Shown: positions 28,314-37,154, counted from the stretch's first letter. The stretch: 64,000 nucleotides of DNA from Marinobacter sp. X15-166B (GCF_001752365.1 NZ_MEIY01000001.1:1499044-1563043), one strand, 5' to 3'. The notes: generated from the letters alone by a model not told the origin. Program-made: numbers and translations.

Positions 28314-29267
28314 TCAGGACAGTACTGCTGCGAGGAAACGGGAGAGGCTTTGGTAGGTGCGTGCGCAGGCGTCCGCTGCCAGATCTTCCAGATTCAGGTA
28401 GGCGTGAATCATGGTGTCTTCGTGATGGCGTTGAGCGTTTACGCCAGCCCGCTGCAGTCGATCGATGTACGCAACCCCTTCATCCCGCAGTGGACAAAAC
28501 CCTGCGGTAGCCAGCCAGGTGGCCGGATGTCGCGCGGAAATGGGCATAAACAGGGGTGAGACCTCGCGGCGGGGTTCGTTCTGTTGCAGGTAGTGATCGA
28601 AGTACCATTCGATACGGTCTTGTTCCAGCAGGTAACCGCGAGCCCGTTGCCTCACCGAGGGGCAGGACAGGGTGTAGTCGAGACTCGGGTATATCAGCGC
28701 CTGGCGCTGGATCGGTAAGCTGTTGTCCTGCTGGCTCAAGGCGCTGAGGGTGGCGCAGAGTGCGCCACCGCCAGAATCCCCTACCAGGCTTAACGCCGGC
28801 AAAAAGCGCAGCGGCAGCTGATCCAGCCGCGACCAAAGCCCGCGGATGACGGCAAGACAATCTTCCAGAGCGGCGGGATACGGCCATTCCGGTGCCAGTC
28901 GGTACTCTACTGCCACGATCAGCTGGCCGGATGCAGCCGCAAGCCGGCGACAGATGGGGTCGTACACCGAAATACTGCCGCACATGTGGCCGCCACCATG
29001 AATAAACAGCACCACTGGCGTGGGGTGATCCGGCGCCGGGTCGTAAACCCGCAGGGGGACCGAGTGGCTTTCGCTGGTCAACACCGTATCGGTAATTGAG
29101 GCGACTCGCGATTGCCTGGTGACGAAAGACTCAGTCATGCGGGCCAGGCCGCTGCGCATCATTTCGGGCGTGACCCGGGTGTTGTTGGCGCGCTGCCGTG
29201 AGCTCAGCTGATTCGCCGCCACGAGCCACTCCGCCAATTTGGGGTCCAGCTTGTCAGTGCTCAGCAT
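28314..29267 (-). CDS. Alpha/beta hydrolase, hormone-sensitive-lipase family
   Basis: The 317-residue protein carries the HSL-family oxyanion motif FIHGGGHMCGS and nucleophile elbow LVGDSGGGALCA with the catalytic serine. A C-terminal aspartate (LRDEGVAYIDRL) and histidine (DTMIHAYLNL) complete the triad. These enzymes hydrolyse esters of short and medium acyl chains or lactones; no signal peptide is seen, so it is cytoplasmic. It is the last gene of the minus-strand acyl-CoA operon and overlaps the preceding hot-dog gene by 7 bases. It may open an ester or lactone in the pathway substrate; the substrate is unknown. Confidence 0.88.
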   Translation of the reverse strand: MLSTDKLDPKLAEWLVAANQLSSRQRANNTRVTPEMMRSGLARMTESFVTRQSRVASITDTVLTSESHSVPLRVYDPAPDHPTPVVLFIHGGGHMCGSISVYDPICRRLAAASGQLIVAVEYRLAPEWPYPAALEDCLAVIRGLWSRLDQLPLRFLPALSLVGDSGGGALCATLSALSQQDNSLPIQRQALIYPSLDYTLSCPSVRQRARGYLLEQDRIEWYFDHYLQQNEPRREVSPLFMPISARHPATWLATAGFCPLRDEGVAYIDRLQRAGVNAQRHHEDTMIHAYLNLEDLAADACARTYQSLSRFLAAVLS

Positions 29268-29644
29268 TGGAACAGCACCAGGGCTTCGCCGCGACAGATG
29301 AAGCGATCACCTTCGCCCGTGCAGATGGTGGTGAGATTAACCAGGGCCTTGTCTGGCCGCAGCCGCGATACGGTGACGGTGGCGGTGAGTTCTTCATCGG
29401 CGCGGGCGTGCTGCTCGAATGCCAGCCATTGTTTCAGGTAGTTGGTGCCATGTCCCGGCAACTCCATGCCCAACAGGCAGGAAAACAGACCGGCGATCAA
29501 CGGCTCTGGTACGCTGGTCGGCGGCTGCTCCAGCTGCGCCAGTTGACCCCATAAATCGAGGTCGTCGGGACTGAAACGGCGACGGATACTGGCTTGCTGG
29601 CTCAGAACCAGTTGTTGAAAACGGGGGAAGGTGTTCTGGTTCAT
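29261..29644 (-). CDS. MaoC-like hot-dog protein lacking the catalytic Asp/His motif
   Basis: The 127-residue protein resembles the second half of (R)-specific enoyl-CoA hydratases: PEPLIAGLFSCLLGMELPGHGTNYLKQWLAF then DEELTATVTVSRL. The N-terminal part, where active hydratases carry the SGDxNPxH catalytic motif, reads FSPDDLDLWGQLAQL and lacks it. It follows an active-looking MaoC gene with a 4-base ATGA overlap, which suggests the two proteins form a heterodimer, one catalytic and one structural. That arrangement is known for steroid side-chain hydratases such as Mycobacterium ChsH1-ChsH2. Heterodimer formation is inferred. The longer upstream frame overlaps the MaoC gene and is not used. 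Confidence 0.7.
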   Translation of the reverse strand: MNQNTFPRFQQLVLSQQASIRRRFSPDDLDLWGQLAQLEQPPTSVPEPLIAGLFSCLLGMELPGHGTNYLKQWLAFEQHARADEELTATVTVSRLRPDKALVNLTTICTGEGDRFICRGEALVLFQC

Positions 29645-30036
29645 GATGCCGTTCCCGTGTTCGGTTCCAAATAGCATTGACCTTGCAGGCAGGCGGTGCC
29701 GTCGTTTTTGAGAACCTGAGTATTCAGGATAAGAGCTGAGCTGCTGGCCGCCCTGGTCACGTCGATCCGCAGTGTCAACGCTTCGTCCGCGAATGCCGGG
29801 GCAGGGAACACCAGTTCTTGTGTGGCCAGGGTATACGTTGGGAAGGTACGCAGCAGGCACCCTCGCAGCACGGTAAACAGCAGCATGCCGTGGGATACCG
29901 TGGCGCCGAAGCGAGTCCGCGCGGAGAAGTCCGGGTCGACGTGAATCGGGTTATGGTCACCGCTCAGATGTGCAAAGCGGTTGAAGTCGTCCTGGCTGAG
30001 CCGGAATGCTTCCTTGATCGGGGTCAGATTGGTCAT
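29641..30036 (-). CDS. MaoC-like (R)-specific enoyl-CoA hydratase
   Basis: The 131-residue protein is a single hot-dog domain with the hydratase motif RFAHLSGDHNPIHVDPDFSARTRFGATVSHGML, including the catalytic aspartate and histidine. Members hydrate trans-2-enoyl-CoA to (R)-3-hydroxyacyl-CoA in the cytoplasm. Length is as in PhaJ-type enzymes. ATG 30036 is one base from the ligase stop; the longer frame to 30108 overlaps the ligase and is rejected. It sits in an operon with acyl-CoA ligase and a degenerate hot-dog partner. Confidence 0.88.
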   Translation of the reverse strand: MTNLTPIKEAFRLSQDDFNRFAHLSGDHNPIHVDPDFSARTRFGATVSHGMLLFTVLRGCLLRTFPTYTLATQELVFPAPAFADEALTLRIDVTRAASSSALILNTQVLKNDGTACLQGQCYLEPNTGTAS

Positions 30037-30037
30037 G

Positions 30038-31552
30038 TCAGCTCTTCCGCAATGATTGCTTGGTGATTTTACCCACGGCGTTACGAGGAAGTTGCTGCAG
30101 ACACTCAAAGACCCTGGGGACCTTGTAGCCGGCCAGGCGTGCGCGGCAGAAGGCCTTTAGCTCTTCCGTATCCGGTGCCCGGGTCTGGCCGGCGAGGGAA
30201 AAGTACGCCTTGCCCACTTCTCCCCAGTGATCGTCGGCGATGCCAATAACCGCAACGTCTGCAATCGCCGGGTGTTCCCGGAGAACGTTCTCAACCTCGG
30301 CGGGATAGACATTCTCACCACCGGAAATAAACATGTCTTTCCAGCGGTCAACAATGTAATAGCAGCCGTCGCTGTCACAGCGGGCTACGTCGCCGCTGTG
30401 AAACCAGCCCTCGGAACTGAAGGCATCGGCCGTTGCCTTCGGGCGATTCCAGTAACCTGGTGTAACGCCAGGCCCTCGTATCAGTAATTCACCGGCAGCG
30501 CCTCTGACCACATCTTTGCCATGGGTATCCACGATACGCACTTCCACCAGCAGCTGAGGCTTGCCGACAGACCCGGGCTTGTTGAGAACCGCGTCTTCAT
30601 CCAGTAAAAACACCGTGGGTCCGGTCTCTGTCATGCCCATGCCGGTGCGTATTCGAATGCCGTCGTCGGCGTACTGTTTAGCTACCGAAAGCGGCAGTGG
30701 GGCCCCACCACATCCCCAGGAGCGGACGTTTGCCAGAGTCCGGGCATCAAATGCAGGCACCTCCCGTAAAGCCTGGTAGATTGCGGGCACGGCAAAAAAT
30801 ACCGTGGCACGCTCAGCCAATAGTGTCAGGGTGTGCCCTGCATCGAATGTACGGGAGACCAGCACACAACCGCCCGCCAGGAGCACGGCGCTGGAGTAAA
30901 GATTGATACCAGCGGTATGAAACAGAGGGAGTACGTTCAGCAACACGTCGTCCTGAGTCAGGCCGACGGCCACGCCGATGTTGAAATAGTTGGATTCCAT
31001 CATCCGGAAGGTCTGAATCACCCCCTTGGGGCGTCCCGTGGTACCGGAGGTATACAGAAGGTACCAGGGACGATCCGGGCTGCGCACCGGATGAGGGCTC
31101 AGGTCAGGGGTGGCGTTGGCCAGATCCTGTTGGTAGCAAGTGTGGTTGTCGGCAATGCAGGTATCTTCCAGAGCGATCCCCAGCACACCGGCAGTGGTCA
31201 GGTGGTGCGCTGTTTCTGCAAACTCCTCCCCGTAAATCAGGGCACCGGGTTCCGCGTCTGCCATCAGCATCTGCAGCTCCGGTCGTGCCAGACGCCAATT
31301 CAGCGGCACCAAAATCAGGCCGGCTTTGGCACAGCCGAACAACATGACAAAAAATTCGGCGCGGTTGTGTCCCAGGTAGGCGACCCGGTCGCCGGGAGCC
31401 AGCCGCCAATGTTGACGCGCTGCTGCGGCGAAGCGGGCAGCCCGGGCGTTGAGCTCTCGATAGTTGTAGGTGACGCCATCGTGCGTGTCTTCCAGCGCCG
31501 GGCGCTCCGGCGTCGCCTGTGCCCGTTGCGCGAGTAGATCGAACATCTCCAT
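30038..31552 (-). CDS. Acyl-CoA synthetase (AMP-forming)
   Basis: The 504-residue protein is a class I adenylate-forming ligase that activates a carboxylic acid to its CoA thioester with ATP. Motifs are the P-loop YTSGTTGRPKG, WGCGGAPLPLSV, GMTETGPT, GWFHSGDVARCDSDGCYYIVDRWKDMFISGGENVYPAEVE and the C-terminal catalytic lysine in PRNAVGKITKQSLRK. The short N-terminus is like fatty-acid and aryl-acid ligases of the FadD3/FadD17 size class. GAGG precedes ATG 31552. It is the entry enzyme of the operon; the adjacent Liv-type transporter probably supplies its acid substrate. Confidence 0.9.
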   Translation of the reverse strand: MEMFDLLAQRAQATPERPALEDTHDGVTYNYRELNARAARFAAAARQHWRLAPGDRVAYLGHNRAEFFVMLFGCAKAGLILVPLNWRLARPELQMLMADAEPGALIYGEEFAETAHHLTTAGVLGIALEDTCIADNHTCYQQDLANATPDLSPHPVRSPDRPWYLLYTSGTTGRPKGVIQTFRMMESNYFNIGVAVGLTQDDVLLNVLPLFHTAGINLYSSAVLLAGGCVLVSRTFDAGHTLTLLAERATVFFAVPAIYQALREVPAFDARTLANVRSWGCGGAPLPLSVAKQYADDGIRIRTGMGMTETGPTVFLLDEDAVLNKPGSVGKPQLLVEVRIVDTHGKDVVRGAAGELLIRGPGVTPGYWNRPKATADAFSSEGWFHSGDVARCDSDGCYYIVDRWKDMFISGGENVYPAEVENVLREHPAIADVAVIGIADDHWGEVGKAYFSLAGQTRAPDTEELKAFCRARLAGYKVPRVFECLQQLPRNAVGKITKQSLRKS

Positions 31553-31597
31553 GGAATACCTCGCTGTTGTTTTTGTTGCTTTAGTTACCAGGGATTG

Positions 31598-32365
31598 TCA
31601 GGTTGCCCGCTTCAAGAACGCGGCCATGCCCTGGTGCGCTTCGTCGGAGTGAATCTGCTCAAGGAATTGGCGGAATTCCTGGTCGAGCTGGCGCGCGGTG
31701 ATCGCCAGATCGGGGCGGTTCAGGCTTAACGTCCGGCGCACACTGTCGGGTTGTTTACGCAGCAGGGTCTGACACAAGTTGGCGACTTTGGCCGGCAGCT
31801 GGTCGTTGTCGACCAGATAGTGGGCCAGACCGTAATCCACGGCTTTCTGAGCGGTAAGGGTGCGGTTGGTCAGTTGCATCTCCAGCGCTCTGGAGGCGCC
31901 GATTTTTTGCCCCATGAGCCCGGTCCAGCCACCATCCGGGCTGAAACCGACCACTGTGTACCAGGGCGCGAAACTCGCTTGCTCGGCAACCACCACAATG
32001 TCGGCCGCCAGTACCAGACCCACCGAGCCACCGGTGACCAGACCGTGCACTGCGGCAACGGTGGGGAAGGGCAGGTCGAGCAGCGCCAAAATCACCCGGT
32101 TCAAGCGGCCGACGACCTCACTGGCATAGGCCTGGCGCGCACGCTGTGGCGTGTCAAAGAAAGCGCTCACATCACCCCCGGAGGAAAACGATCTTCCTTC
32201 GGCGTCCAGGATCAGCGCCCGTGGGTTGGCGCGGCGGCAGGCAGCCAGCGCACTGAGCAGCTGGCCCAGCAGCGCGGGTGTCAACGCGTTATGGCGCTCG
32301 GGACGGTCCAGCGTAATACGGGCAACCTGGCCATCCAGGCGGTAGCGTACGCATGTGTCGGTCAT
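31598..32365 (-). CDS. Enoyl-CoA hydratase/isomerase family protein
   Basis: The 255-residue crotonase-fold protein shows LDRPERHNALTPALL, the oxyanion-hole segment ALILDAEGRSFSSGGDVSAFF and VHGLVTGGSVGLVLAADIVV. In bona fide hydratases two glutamates act in GG..E-type positions, and here the second oxyanion region has GGSVGL rather than GGGxEL, so the exact reaction is uncertain. AAGGA lies before ATG 32365; a longer frame overlaps the tetR gene. It lies between tetR and the acyl-CoA ligase, likely one operon. Confidence 0.85.
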   Translation of the reverse strand: MTDTCVRYRLDGQVARITLDRPERHNALTPALLGQLLSALAACRRANPRALILDAEGRSFSSGGDVSAFFDTPQRARQAYASEVVGRLNRVILALLDLPFPTVAAVHGLVTGGSVGLVLAADIVVVAEQASFAPWYTVVGFSPDGGWTGLMGQKIGASRALEMQLTNRTLTAQKAVDYGLAHYLVDNDQLPAKVANLCQTLLRKQPDSVRRTLSLNRPDLAITARQLDQEFRQFLEQIHSDEAHQGMAAFLKRAT

Positions 32366-32382
32366 GCCAGATCCTTGTTCAG

Positions 32383-33012
32383 TCAGGACTTCGGGTCCAG
32401 GGCCAAACCGTGTTGCAGCAGATCCGATACCGTGGCGATTATGTCGTCCACCGGTACATCCTGTTCCCACAGGGCGAATCGCAGACCCAAAAAGTTGGAC
32501 AGCCCCATCAGCGCCCAGACGCGTATTTCATCATTGCCCGGGCGAATCTCACCTTTGCGGGTGGCATCTGCCAGCATGCGCAAGTAGCCGCGGCCGAAGG
32601 CTTCGTAATATTCCCGGTAGATGGACTCATCAACAAACTGGGCTTCCTGCAGTACCCGATACAGCGAGGGGTTGTCAGCCACGTATTGCAGAAATGCCTT
32701 CAGCCCCAGGGTTTCTGCGGCAAGGCGACCGTCGGCATCTTTCACTGCGGCGGCCAGGTGGGCGCGAACCTTATGCCCCATGTCGCGCACCAGTTCCCGC
32801 AAGGTGTCTTCCTTGGTTGCGAAATAGGTGTAGAACGTGCCCTGGGCAACGCCGGCCAGCCGGGTGATATCGCTAACGCCGGCCTGGTGATAGCCGAGGC
32901 TGCCAAAGGCGTCTTCAGCGGCTTTCAGGATCTTGGCCCGGGTCCGGGCGCCCCGCGCCGTTTTGGGCGCCTCCCGGGCAGGGCTTTTGGTGTTGTGTTT
33001 GATTGTGTTCAT
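32383..33012 (-). CDS. TetR family transcriptional regulator
   Basis: The 209-residue protein has a basic tail and an N-terminal TetR DNA-binding domain (about residues 24-72), with RAKILKAAEDAFGSLGY and helix-turn-helix VSDITRLAGVAQGTFYTYFATKEDTL. The C-terminal ligand domain is variable. It heads the minus-strand acyl-CoA operon and is divergent from the LivKGFHM-type transporter, so it probably represses both until an acyl-CoA ligand appears. A perfect 6-4-6 palindrome at 33025-33040 lies 13 bases before its start. No ribosome site is visible, and the predicted start of transcription is almost at the ATG, so the mRNA may be leaderless. Confidence 0.92.
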   Translation of the reverse strand: MNTIKHNTKSPAREAPKTARGARTRAKILKAAEDAFGSLGYHQAGVSDITRLAGVAQGTFYTYFATKEDTLRELVRDMGHKVRAHLAAAVKDADGRLAAETLGLKAFLQYVADNPSLYRVLQEAQFVDESIYREYYEAFGRGYLRMLADATRKGEIRPGNDEIRVWALMGLSNFLGLRFALWEQDVPVDDIIATVSDLLQHGLALDPKS

Positions 33013-33019
33013 GCTGTCG

Positions 33020-33049
33020 ATTTAAGTTCAAACATGAACTGATTGTCAA
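33020..33049 (-). promoter_or_regulatory. tetR promoter with palindromic operator in its spacer
   Basis: On the minus strand a perfect -35 TTGACA (33049-33044) is 18 bases from TTAAAT (33025-33020). The palindrome AGTTCAAACATGAACT (33025-33040, 6-bp arms, 4-base spacer) fills the region between the two boxes, the usual place for a TetR-type autorepressor. Confidence 0.7.
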
Positions 33050-33184
33050 CTAAATTGAGTTGTATTGCGATCAAGATCAATCGGTCTTGACGCTTTAATG
33101 AGGTTAATTTGCTGTTTTTATTGCTATTTTGTTAGCGAAAGGTGGTTTGAGCAAACAATAGGCCCGTTATTTTTGTCGCGATAG

Positions 33185-33213
33185 TTGACGAAACCTGAAT
33201 CAGTTGTCATATT
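33185..33213 (+). promoter_or_regulatory. Sigma-70-like promoter of the Liv-type transporter operon
   Basis: TTGACG (33185-33190) and CATATT (33208-33213) are 17 bases apart, in an AT-rich part of the gap. Transcription would begin about 80 bases before the binding-protein ATG at 33299. Confidence 0.6.
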
Positions 33214-33298
33214 TTGATTCAAGTTGTTGGGCACTGCCAACCTGAAAGCCTGGAGCGCCTGATACCTGCAACAATAACTACAAGGGAGTGATGCCCAT

Positions 33299-34507
33299 AT
33301 GAAACGCGCACTTTTTGCTGCCGCCATCTCGCTGGCGGTGGTGTCCCCGGGACACGCCGCTGATACCGTGCGTATCGCTCATGTGACCGATTTTACCGGA
33401 GCGCTGGCCCCCTATGCGGAGCAGTTGCACATCGGCATGAAGTTGGGGTTTGAGTACGCAACGGACGGCACCATGACCGTCTCCGGACGTCAGATCGAGA
33501 TGTCGCGCAAGGATTCACAGCTGGACCCCGCCCGGGCCCGCACGCTGGTGGAAGAAGCGTATGGCGAGGACGACGCCCACATAGTTGTGGGGCCGGTGTC
33601 CTCTGGCGTAGCCCTGGCCACACTGCCGCTGGCAGAGGAATACGAGCGCATCATCATTCCCGAAGGAGTGGCCGATGCCATTACCGGCAGCAGCTGGAAC
33701 CGTTATGTGGTGCGGATTGGCCGCAATTCGTCACAGGACGCGGTCTCCAATGCGGTTGCCCTGGGTGAACCGGGAATTTGCGTGGCGACCATCGCTCAGG
33801 ATTATGCCTTCGGCCGTGATGGCGTTGCCGCCTATCGGGAGTCCATGGAAGCTGCCGGTGGCAGCGTGGTGCATGAAGAGTACCTGCCCCTGGACGCCAC
33901 CGACTTTACCGCAGCGGCCCAACGCCTGTTCGGCGCGCTGAGAGATCGGGAGGGCTGCGACAAGGGTCGTTACATCTTCTCCATCTGGGCCGGGTCCACC
34001 AACCCGTTGGGACGGATCAAGGATCTGGAGCCCGGACGTTACGGAATTCAGTTGGCGGCTGGTGGTAATACCCTGGCGGCGATGGTGGGTTACGCGGATT
34101 TCCCCGGTATGGAGGGGGCCGGTTTCTACTACTACGAGTCCCCTGAAAACGAGGTGAATCGTTGGCTGGTCGAAGAGCACTTCAAGCGCTATCAGCAAGC
34201 GCCCGACTTCTTTACTGCCCAGGGTTTCTCCCAGGCCATGGCCATTGTTGCGGCCATCCGCAAGAGTGGCGGTTCCACCGACAGTGAAGACTTGATCGCG
34301 GCCTTCCGTGGCCTGATCTTTGCCAGCCCCAAGGGCGAGATGAGGATAAGACCGGATGACCATCAGGCTCTCCAGGCCATGTACCATTTCCGCATCGAGG
34401 CGGAAAACCGTGACAACTGGTTTGCCGATCGTACGGTGACCGCCGGCGTTCCCAAACTGATGCGCACCATCCCCATTGATGCGATGAGCATACCGGTGCG
34501 CAACTGA
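33299..34507 (+). CDS. Branched-chain-amino-acid-type ABC transporter substrate-binding protein
   Basis: The 402-residue protein has a signal peptide (about 1-20, cleavage near GHAAD) and a family 5 periplasmic-binding fold of two Rossmann-like lobes: VRIAHVTDFTGALAPYAEQLHIGMKLGFEYA, VVGPVSSGVALATLPLAEEYERIIIPEG and VATIAQDYAFGRDGVAAYRESMEAAGG. GGGAG lies before ATG 33299. Such proteins carry amino acids but also aromatic and aliphatic acids. The neighbouring acyl-CoA ligase and hydratases argue for a carboxylic acid rather than an amino acid. First gene of a five-gene transporter operon. Confidence 0.9.
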   Translation: MKRALFAAAISLAVVSPGHAADTVRIAHVTDFTGALAPYAEQLHIGMKLGFEYATDGTMTVSGRQIEMSRKDSQLDPARARTLVEEAYGEDDAHIVVGPVSSGVALATLPLAEEYERIIIPEGVADAITGSSWNRYVVRIGRNSSQDAVSNAVALGEPGICVATIAQDYAFGRDGVAAYRESMEAAGGSVVHEEYLPLDATDFTAAAQRLFGALRDREGCDKGRYIFSIWAGSTNPLGRIKDLEPGRYGIQLAAGGNTLAAMVGYADFPGMEGAGFYYYESPENEVNRWLVEEHFKRYQQAPDFFTAQGFSQAMAIVAAIRKSGGSTDSEDLIAAFRGLIFASPKGEMRIRPDDHQALQAMYHFRIEAENRDNWFADRTVTAGVPKLMRTIPIDAMSIPVRN

Positions 34508-34558
34508 TCCCGAGGGCAGGTGTTACCGCGGTAATGCCCGGTAACCGAGGAGAGAGTG

Positions 34559-35341
34559 ATGGCGTTAGCGCAACCGGTTCTGGAAGCCCGGAACCTTTCT
34601 GTTCACTTTGGTGGTCACAAGGCGGTACACGACGTTAACTGTGCGTTTTACCGCGGTACCTTGACCACGATTGTCGGTCCCAACGGGGCCGGCAAGACCA
34701 CCTGGTTCAACCTGCTGTCCGGTCAATTGCGGGCGACCTCCGGGCAAGTGCTGTTGCGGGGTGAAGATCTGACTCCGCTGGGTGCTGCGGCGCGGACCGA
34801 CAAAGGTCTGGGGCGTGCCTTTCAGCTCACTAATCTGTTTCCCGGGCTGACCGCCCTTGAAAACGTGCGTTTGGCGGTCGCATCCCGGCACCGTACCGGG
34901 CATGTGTTTTGGCAGATGTCCTCGCGCCGCAGTGATATTGCCGGGCGGGCCTTCGAGGTGTTGCAGACGGTGGGACTGGATCACCGCGCGGAGAGCCTGG
35001 TGGCGAATCTGCCCCACGGTGACCAGCGCAAGCTCGAGGTGGCCCTGCTATTGGCTCTGGAGCCCGAGGTGTTTATGTTTGACGAACCCACGGCGGGCAT
35101 GAGCGTCGATGAGGTGCCGGTGATCCTGGAGCTGATTGCAGCCATTAAGGCGAAACAGGACAAGGTGGTCTTGCTGGTGGAGCACAAAATGGATGTGGTG
35201 CGTTCGCTGTCTGATCGCATTGTGGTGCTGCACAACGGTGAACTGGTGGCCGATGGTGAGCCCGCTGAGGTGATCGCGTCGCCGGTGGTGCAGGAGGCGT
35301 ACCTGGGCACCAGTCCGTCGGCAGCGGAGGTCGCCCTATGA
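34559..35341 (+). CDS. Liv-type ABC transporter ATP-binding protein (LivG-like)
   Basis: The 260-residue ATPase has Walker A GPNGAGKTT, the Q-loop region GLGRAFQLTNLFPGLTALENV, the Walker B FMFDEPTAGMSVDE and HKMD at the H-loop, with NLPHGDQRKLEVALLLALEPE in the signature region, which is LPHGDQR rather than LSGGQ as in LivG proteins. GAGGAG precedes ATG 34559, preferred over GTG 34556. Its stop overlaps the LivF-like start by 4 bases. It powers the LivHM-like channel. Confidence 0.93.
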   Translation: MALAQPVLEARNLSVHFGGHKAVHDVNCAFYRGTLTTIVGPNGAGKTTWFNLLSGQLRATSGQVLLRGEDLTPLGAAARTDKGLGRAFQLTNLFPGLTALENVRLAVASRHRTGHVFWQMSSRRSDIAGRAFEVLQTVGLDHRAESLVANLPHGDQRKLEVALLLALEPEVFMFDEPTAGMSVDEVPVILELIAAIKAKQDKVVLLVEHKMDVVRSLSDRIVVLHNGELVADGEPAEVIASPVVQEAYLGTSPSAAEVAL

Positions 35342-36081
35342 GCGGGGCATCGGGCAACCCCAGGGCTGCACTCACTCTCAGCGGCATTCACGCCAACATC
35401 GACCAGTACCACATTCTGGAGGGTGTCGATCTGGTGGTGCCCGCCGGTGAGCTGACGGTGTTGCTGGGGCGCAACGGTGCGGGCAAGAGCACCACCCTGA
35501 GAACCATCATGGGACTGACCACCATCAAGGCGGGCCGGGTCCGCTTCGGCGACCACGACATTACCGGTTGGCCGACGCCTCGTATTGCCCGCGCAGGTAT
35601 CGCTTTTGTGCCCGAACACATGGGTGTGTTTGGCCAGCTCACGGTCCGGGAAAATTTGGTGCTGGCGGCGATCAATGGCCCTATGGATGAAGACCGGCTG
35701 GCCTGGCTGCTGGATTTGTTCCCGCCCCTGAAGAAATTTTGGGACCGCCCGGCGGGCAATCTGTCCGGGGGCCAGAAGCAAATGCTGGCCATAGGCCGCG
35801 CGGTGATTGAGCCGCGGCAACTGTTGCTGATTGATGAGCCCACCAAAGGCCTGGCGCCGGCGATCATTAATGATCTGGCGGATGCGCTGGAGCAGCTGAA
35901 GGCCGAGAAGGTCAGCATTTTGCTGGTGGAACAGAACTTCAACTTTTCCCGTCGTCTCGGTCAGTCGGTGGCGGTCATGAACGATGGCCGGGTGGTGCAT
36001 ACCGGCTCCATGGCCGAACTCGCCACTGATGACGCCCTGCAGCACCGGCTGTTGGGTCTGGGTTTGGGCGCGCACCAATAA
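35338..36081 (+). CDS. Liv-type ABC transporter ATP-binding protein (LivF-like)
   Basis: The 247-residue ATPase has Walker A GRNGAGKST, FVPEHMGVFGQLTVRENL, signature LSGGQKQMLAIGRAVI, Walker B LLLIDEPTKGLAP and H-loop LVEQNF, all typical of LivF. It forms the ATPase heterodimer with the preceding LivG-like protein. There is a 4-base overlap upstream and an 18-base gap to the permease gene. Confidence 0.94.
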   Translation: MSGASGNPRAALTLSGIHANIDQYHILEGVDLVVPAGELTVLLGRNGAGKSTTLRTIMGLTTIKAGRVRFGDHDITGWPTPRIARAGIAFVPEHMGVFGQLTVRENLVLAAINGPMDEDRLAWLLDLFPPLKKFWDRPAGNLSGGQKQMLAIGRAVIEPRQLLLIDEPTKGLAPAIINDLADALEQLKAEKVSILLVEQNFNFSRRLGQSVAVMNDGRVVHTGSMAELATDDALQHRLLGLGLGAHQ

Positions 36082-36099
36082 CACGAGGAGAACGCAGGT

Positions 36100-37143
36100 A
36101 TGCCGACCACCAACCATACTGCTGCCCCTGCGGGCACTCCGGCCCGCTTGGGGGCGTCCATCCGCCAGTTCCGGGATCAGCACCCCCATTGGTTTCTGCT
36201 GCTGGGCCTGATGCTGGCGGCTCTGTTGTTGATGGATTTCACCACCTGGCTGGTGTTGACGCTGAGCGGGGCCGCCATGGGAGCCATGCTGTTTCTGATG
36301 GCCTCCGGCATGACGCTGACCTTTGGGCTGATGAACGTACTCAACCTGGCGCACGGTGCGTTTATATCTCTGGGCGCCTTTGCCGGTGCCACGACCTTGC
36401 TGTTCTGGCTCAACGATCAGGCGGCGGCTTCGTCGCTGTGGTTGAATCTGGCCGGCGTGCTGCCGGCGCTGCTGTTTGCGGTGCTGGTGGCGGCTGCCAT
36501 CGGGCTGATGTTTGAGTGGCTGGTGATCCGCCCGGTGTATGGCGACCACCTGAAACAAATCCTGGTGACCGTGGGTGGTTCCATTATTTTGATGCAGTTA
36601 ATCGAAGTAGTGTGGGGGCCCAATGAGATTCCGGTGCCGCGTCCGGAAGCGTTCAGCGGCGCTGTGGTGGTTGCCGGCATCGCATTGGAAAAGTATCGGT
36701 TATGGGCGGTGGCGCTGGGGGTGTTGGTGTACGCGCTGATGACCTGGGTGATCGAGCGCACCCGCATTGGCATCCTTATTCGTGCCGGTGTGGAAGACCG
36801 GGAAATGGTGGAAGTGCACGGCTACCGGGTGCGCCTGTTGTTTCTCGGTGTGTTTATCGCCGGCTCAGCCCTGGCGGGGCTGGGCGGTGCCATGTGGGCC
36901 ATGTATCAGGAACTCATCACTGCCCATATGGGGGATGAGCTGATGATCTCGGTGGTGGTGATCATCATTCTTGGTGGGCTGGGTTCGGTCAAAGGCTGTT
37001 TTTTCGGCGCCATTCTGGTGGGCTTGATCAATCTCTACGTCGGCTTTCTGGAGCCGCGCCTGGCGGCGGTCGCAACGGTGGGGTTGATGGTTGCCGTGTT
37101 GATGTGGCGGCCCCAGGGCCTGATTCCGGTTATTCGGGTATAG
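36100..37143 (+). CDS. Liv-type ABC transporter permease (LivH-like)
   Basis: The 347-residue membrane protein has about eight to nine hydrophobic segments and the LivH signatures GMTLTFGLMNVLNLAHGAFISLGAF and VEDREMVEVHGYRVRLLFLGVFIAGSALAGLGGAMWAMY, with IILGGLGSVKGCFFGAILVGL near the end. It is a bit longer than the usual ~300 residues because of an N-terminal cytoplasmic stretch. GAGGAG precedes ATG 36100. It pairs with the LivM-like permease. Confidence 0.93.
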   Translation: MPTTNHTAAPAGTPARLGASIRQFRDQHPHWFLLLGLMLAALLLMDFTTWLVLTLSGAAMGAMLFLMASGMTLTFGLMNVLNLAHGAFISLGAFAGATTLLFWLNDQAAASSLWLNLAGVLPALLFAVLVAAAIGLMFEWLVIRPVYGDHLKQILVTVGGSIILMQLIEVVWGPNEIPVPRPEAFSGAVVVAGIALEKYRLWAVALGVLVYALMTWVIERTRIGILIRAGVEDREMVEVHGYRVRLLFLGVFIAGSALAGLGGAMWAMYQELITAHMGDELMISVVVIIILGGLGSVKGCFFGAILVGLINLYVGFLEPRLAAVATVGLMVAVLMWRPQGLIPVIRV

Positions 37144-37154
37144 GAGAGGTCAGC

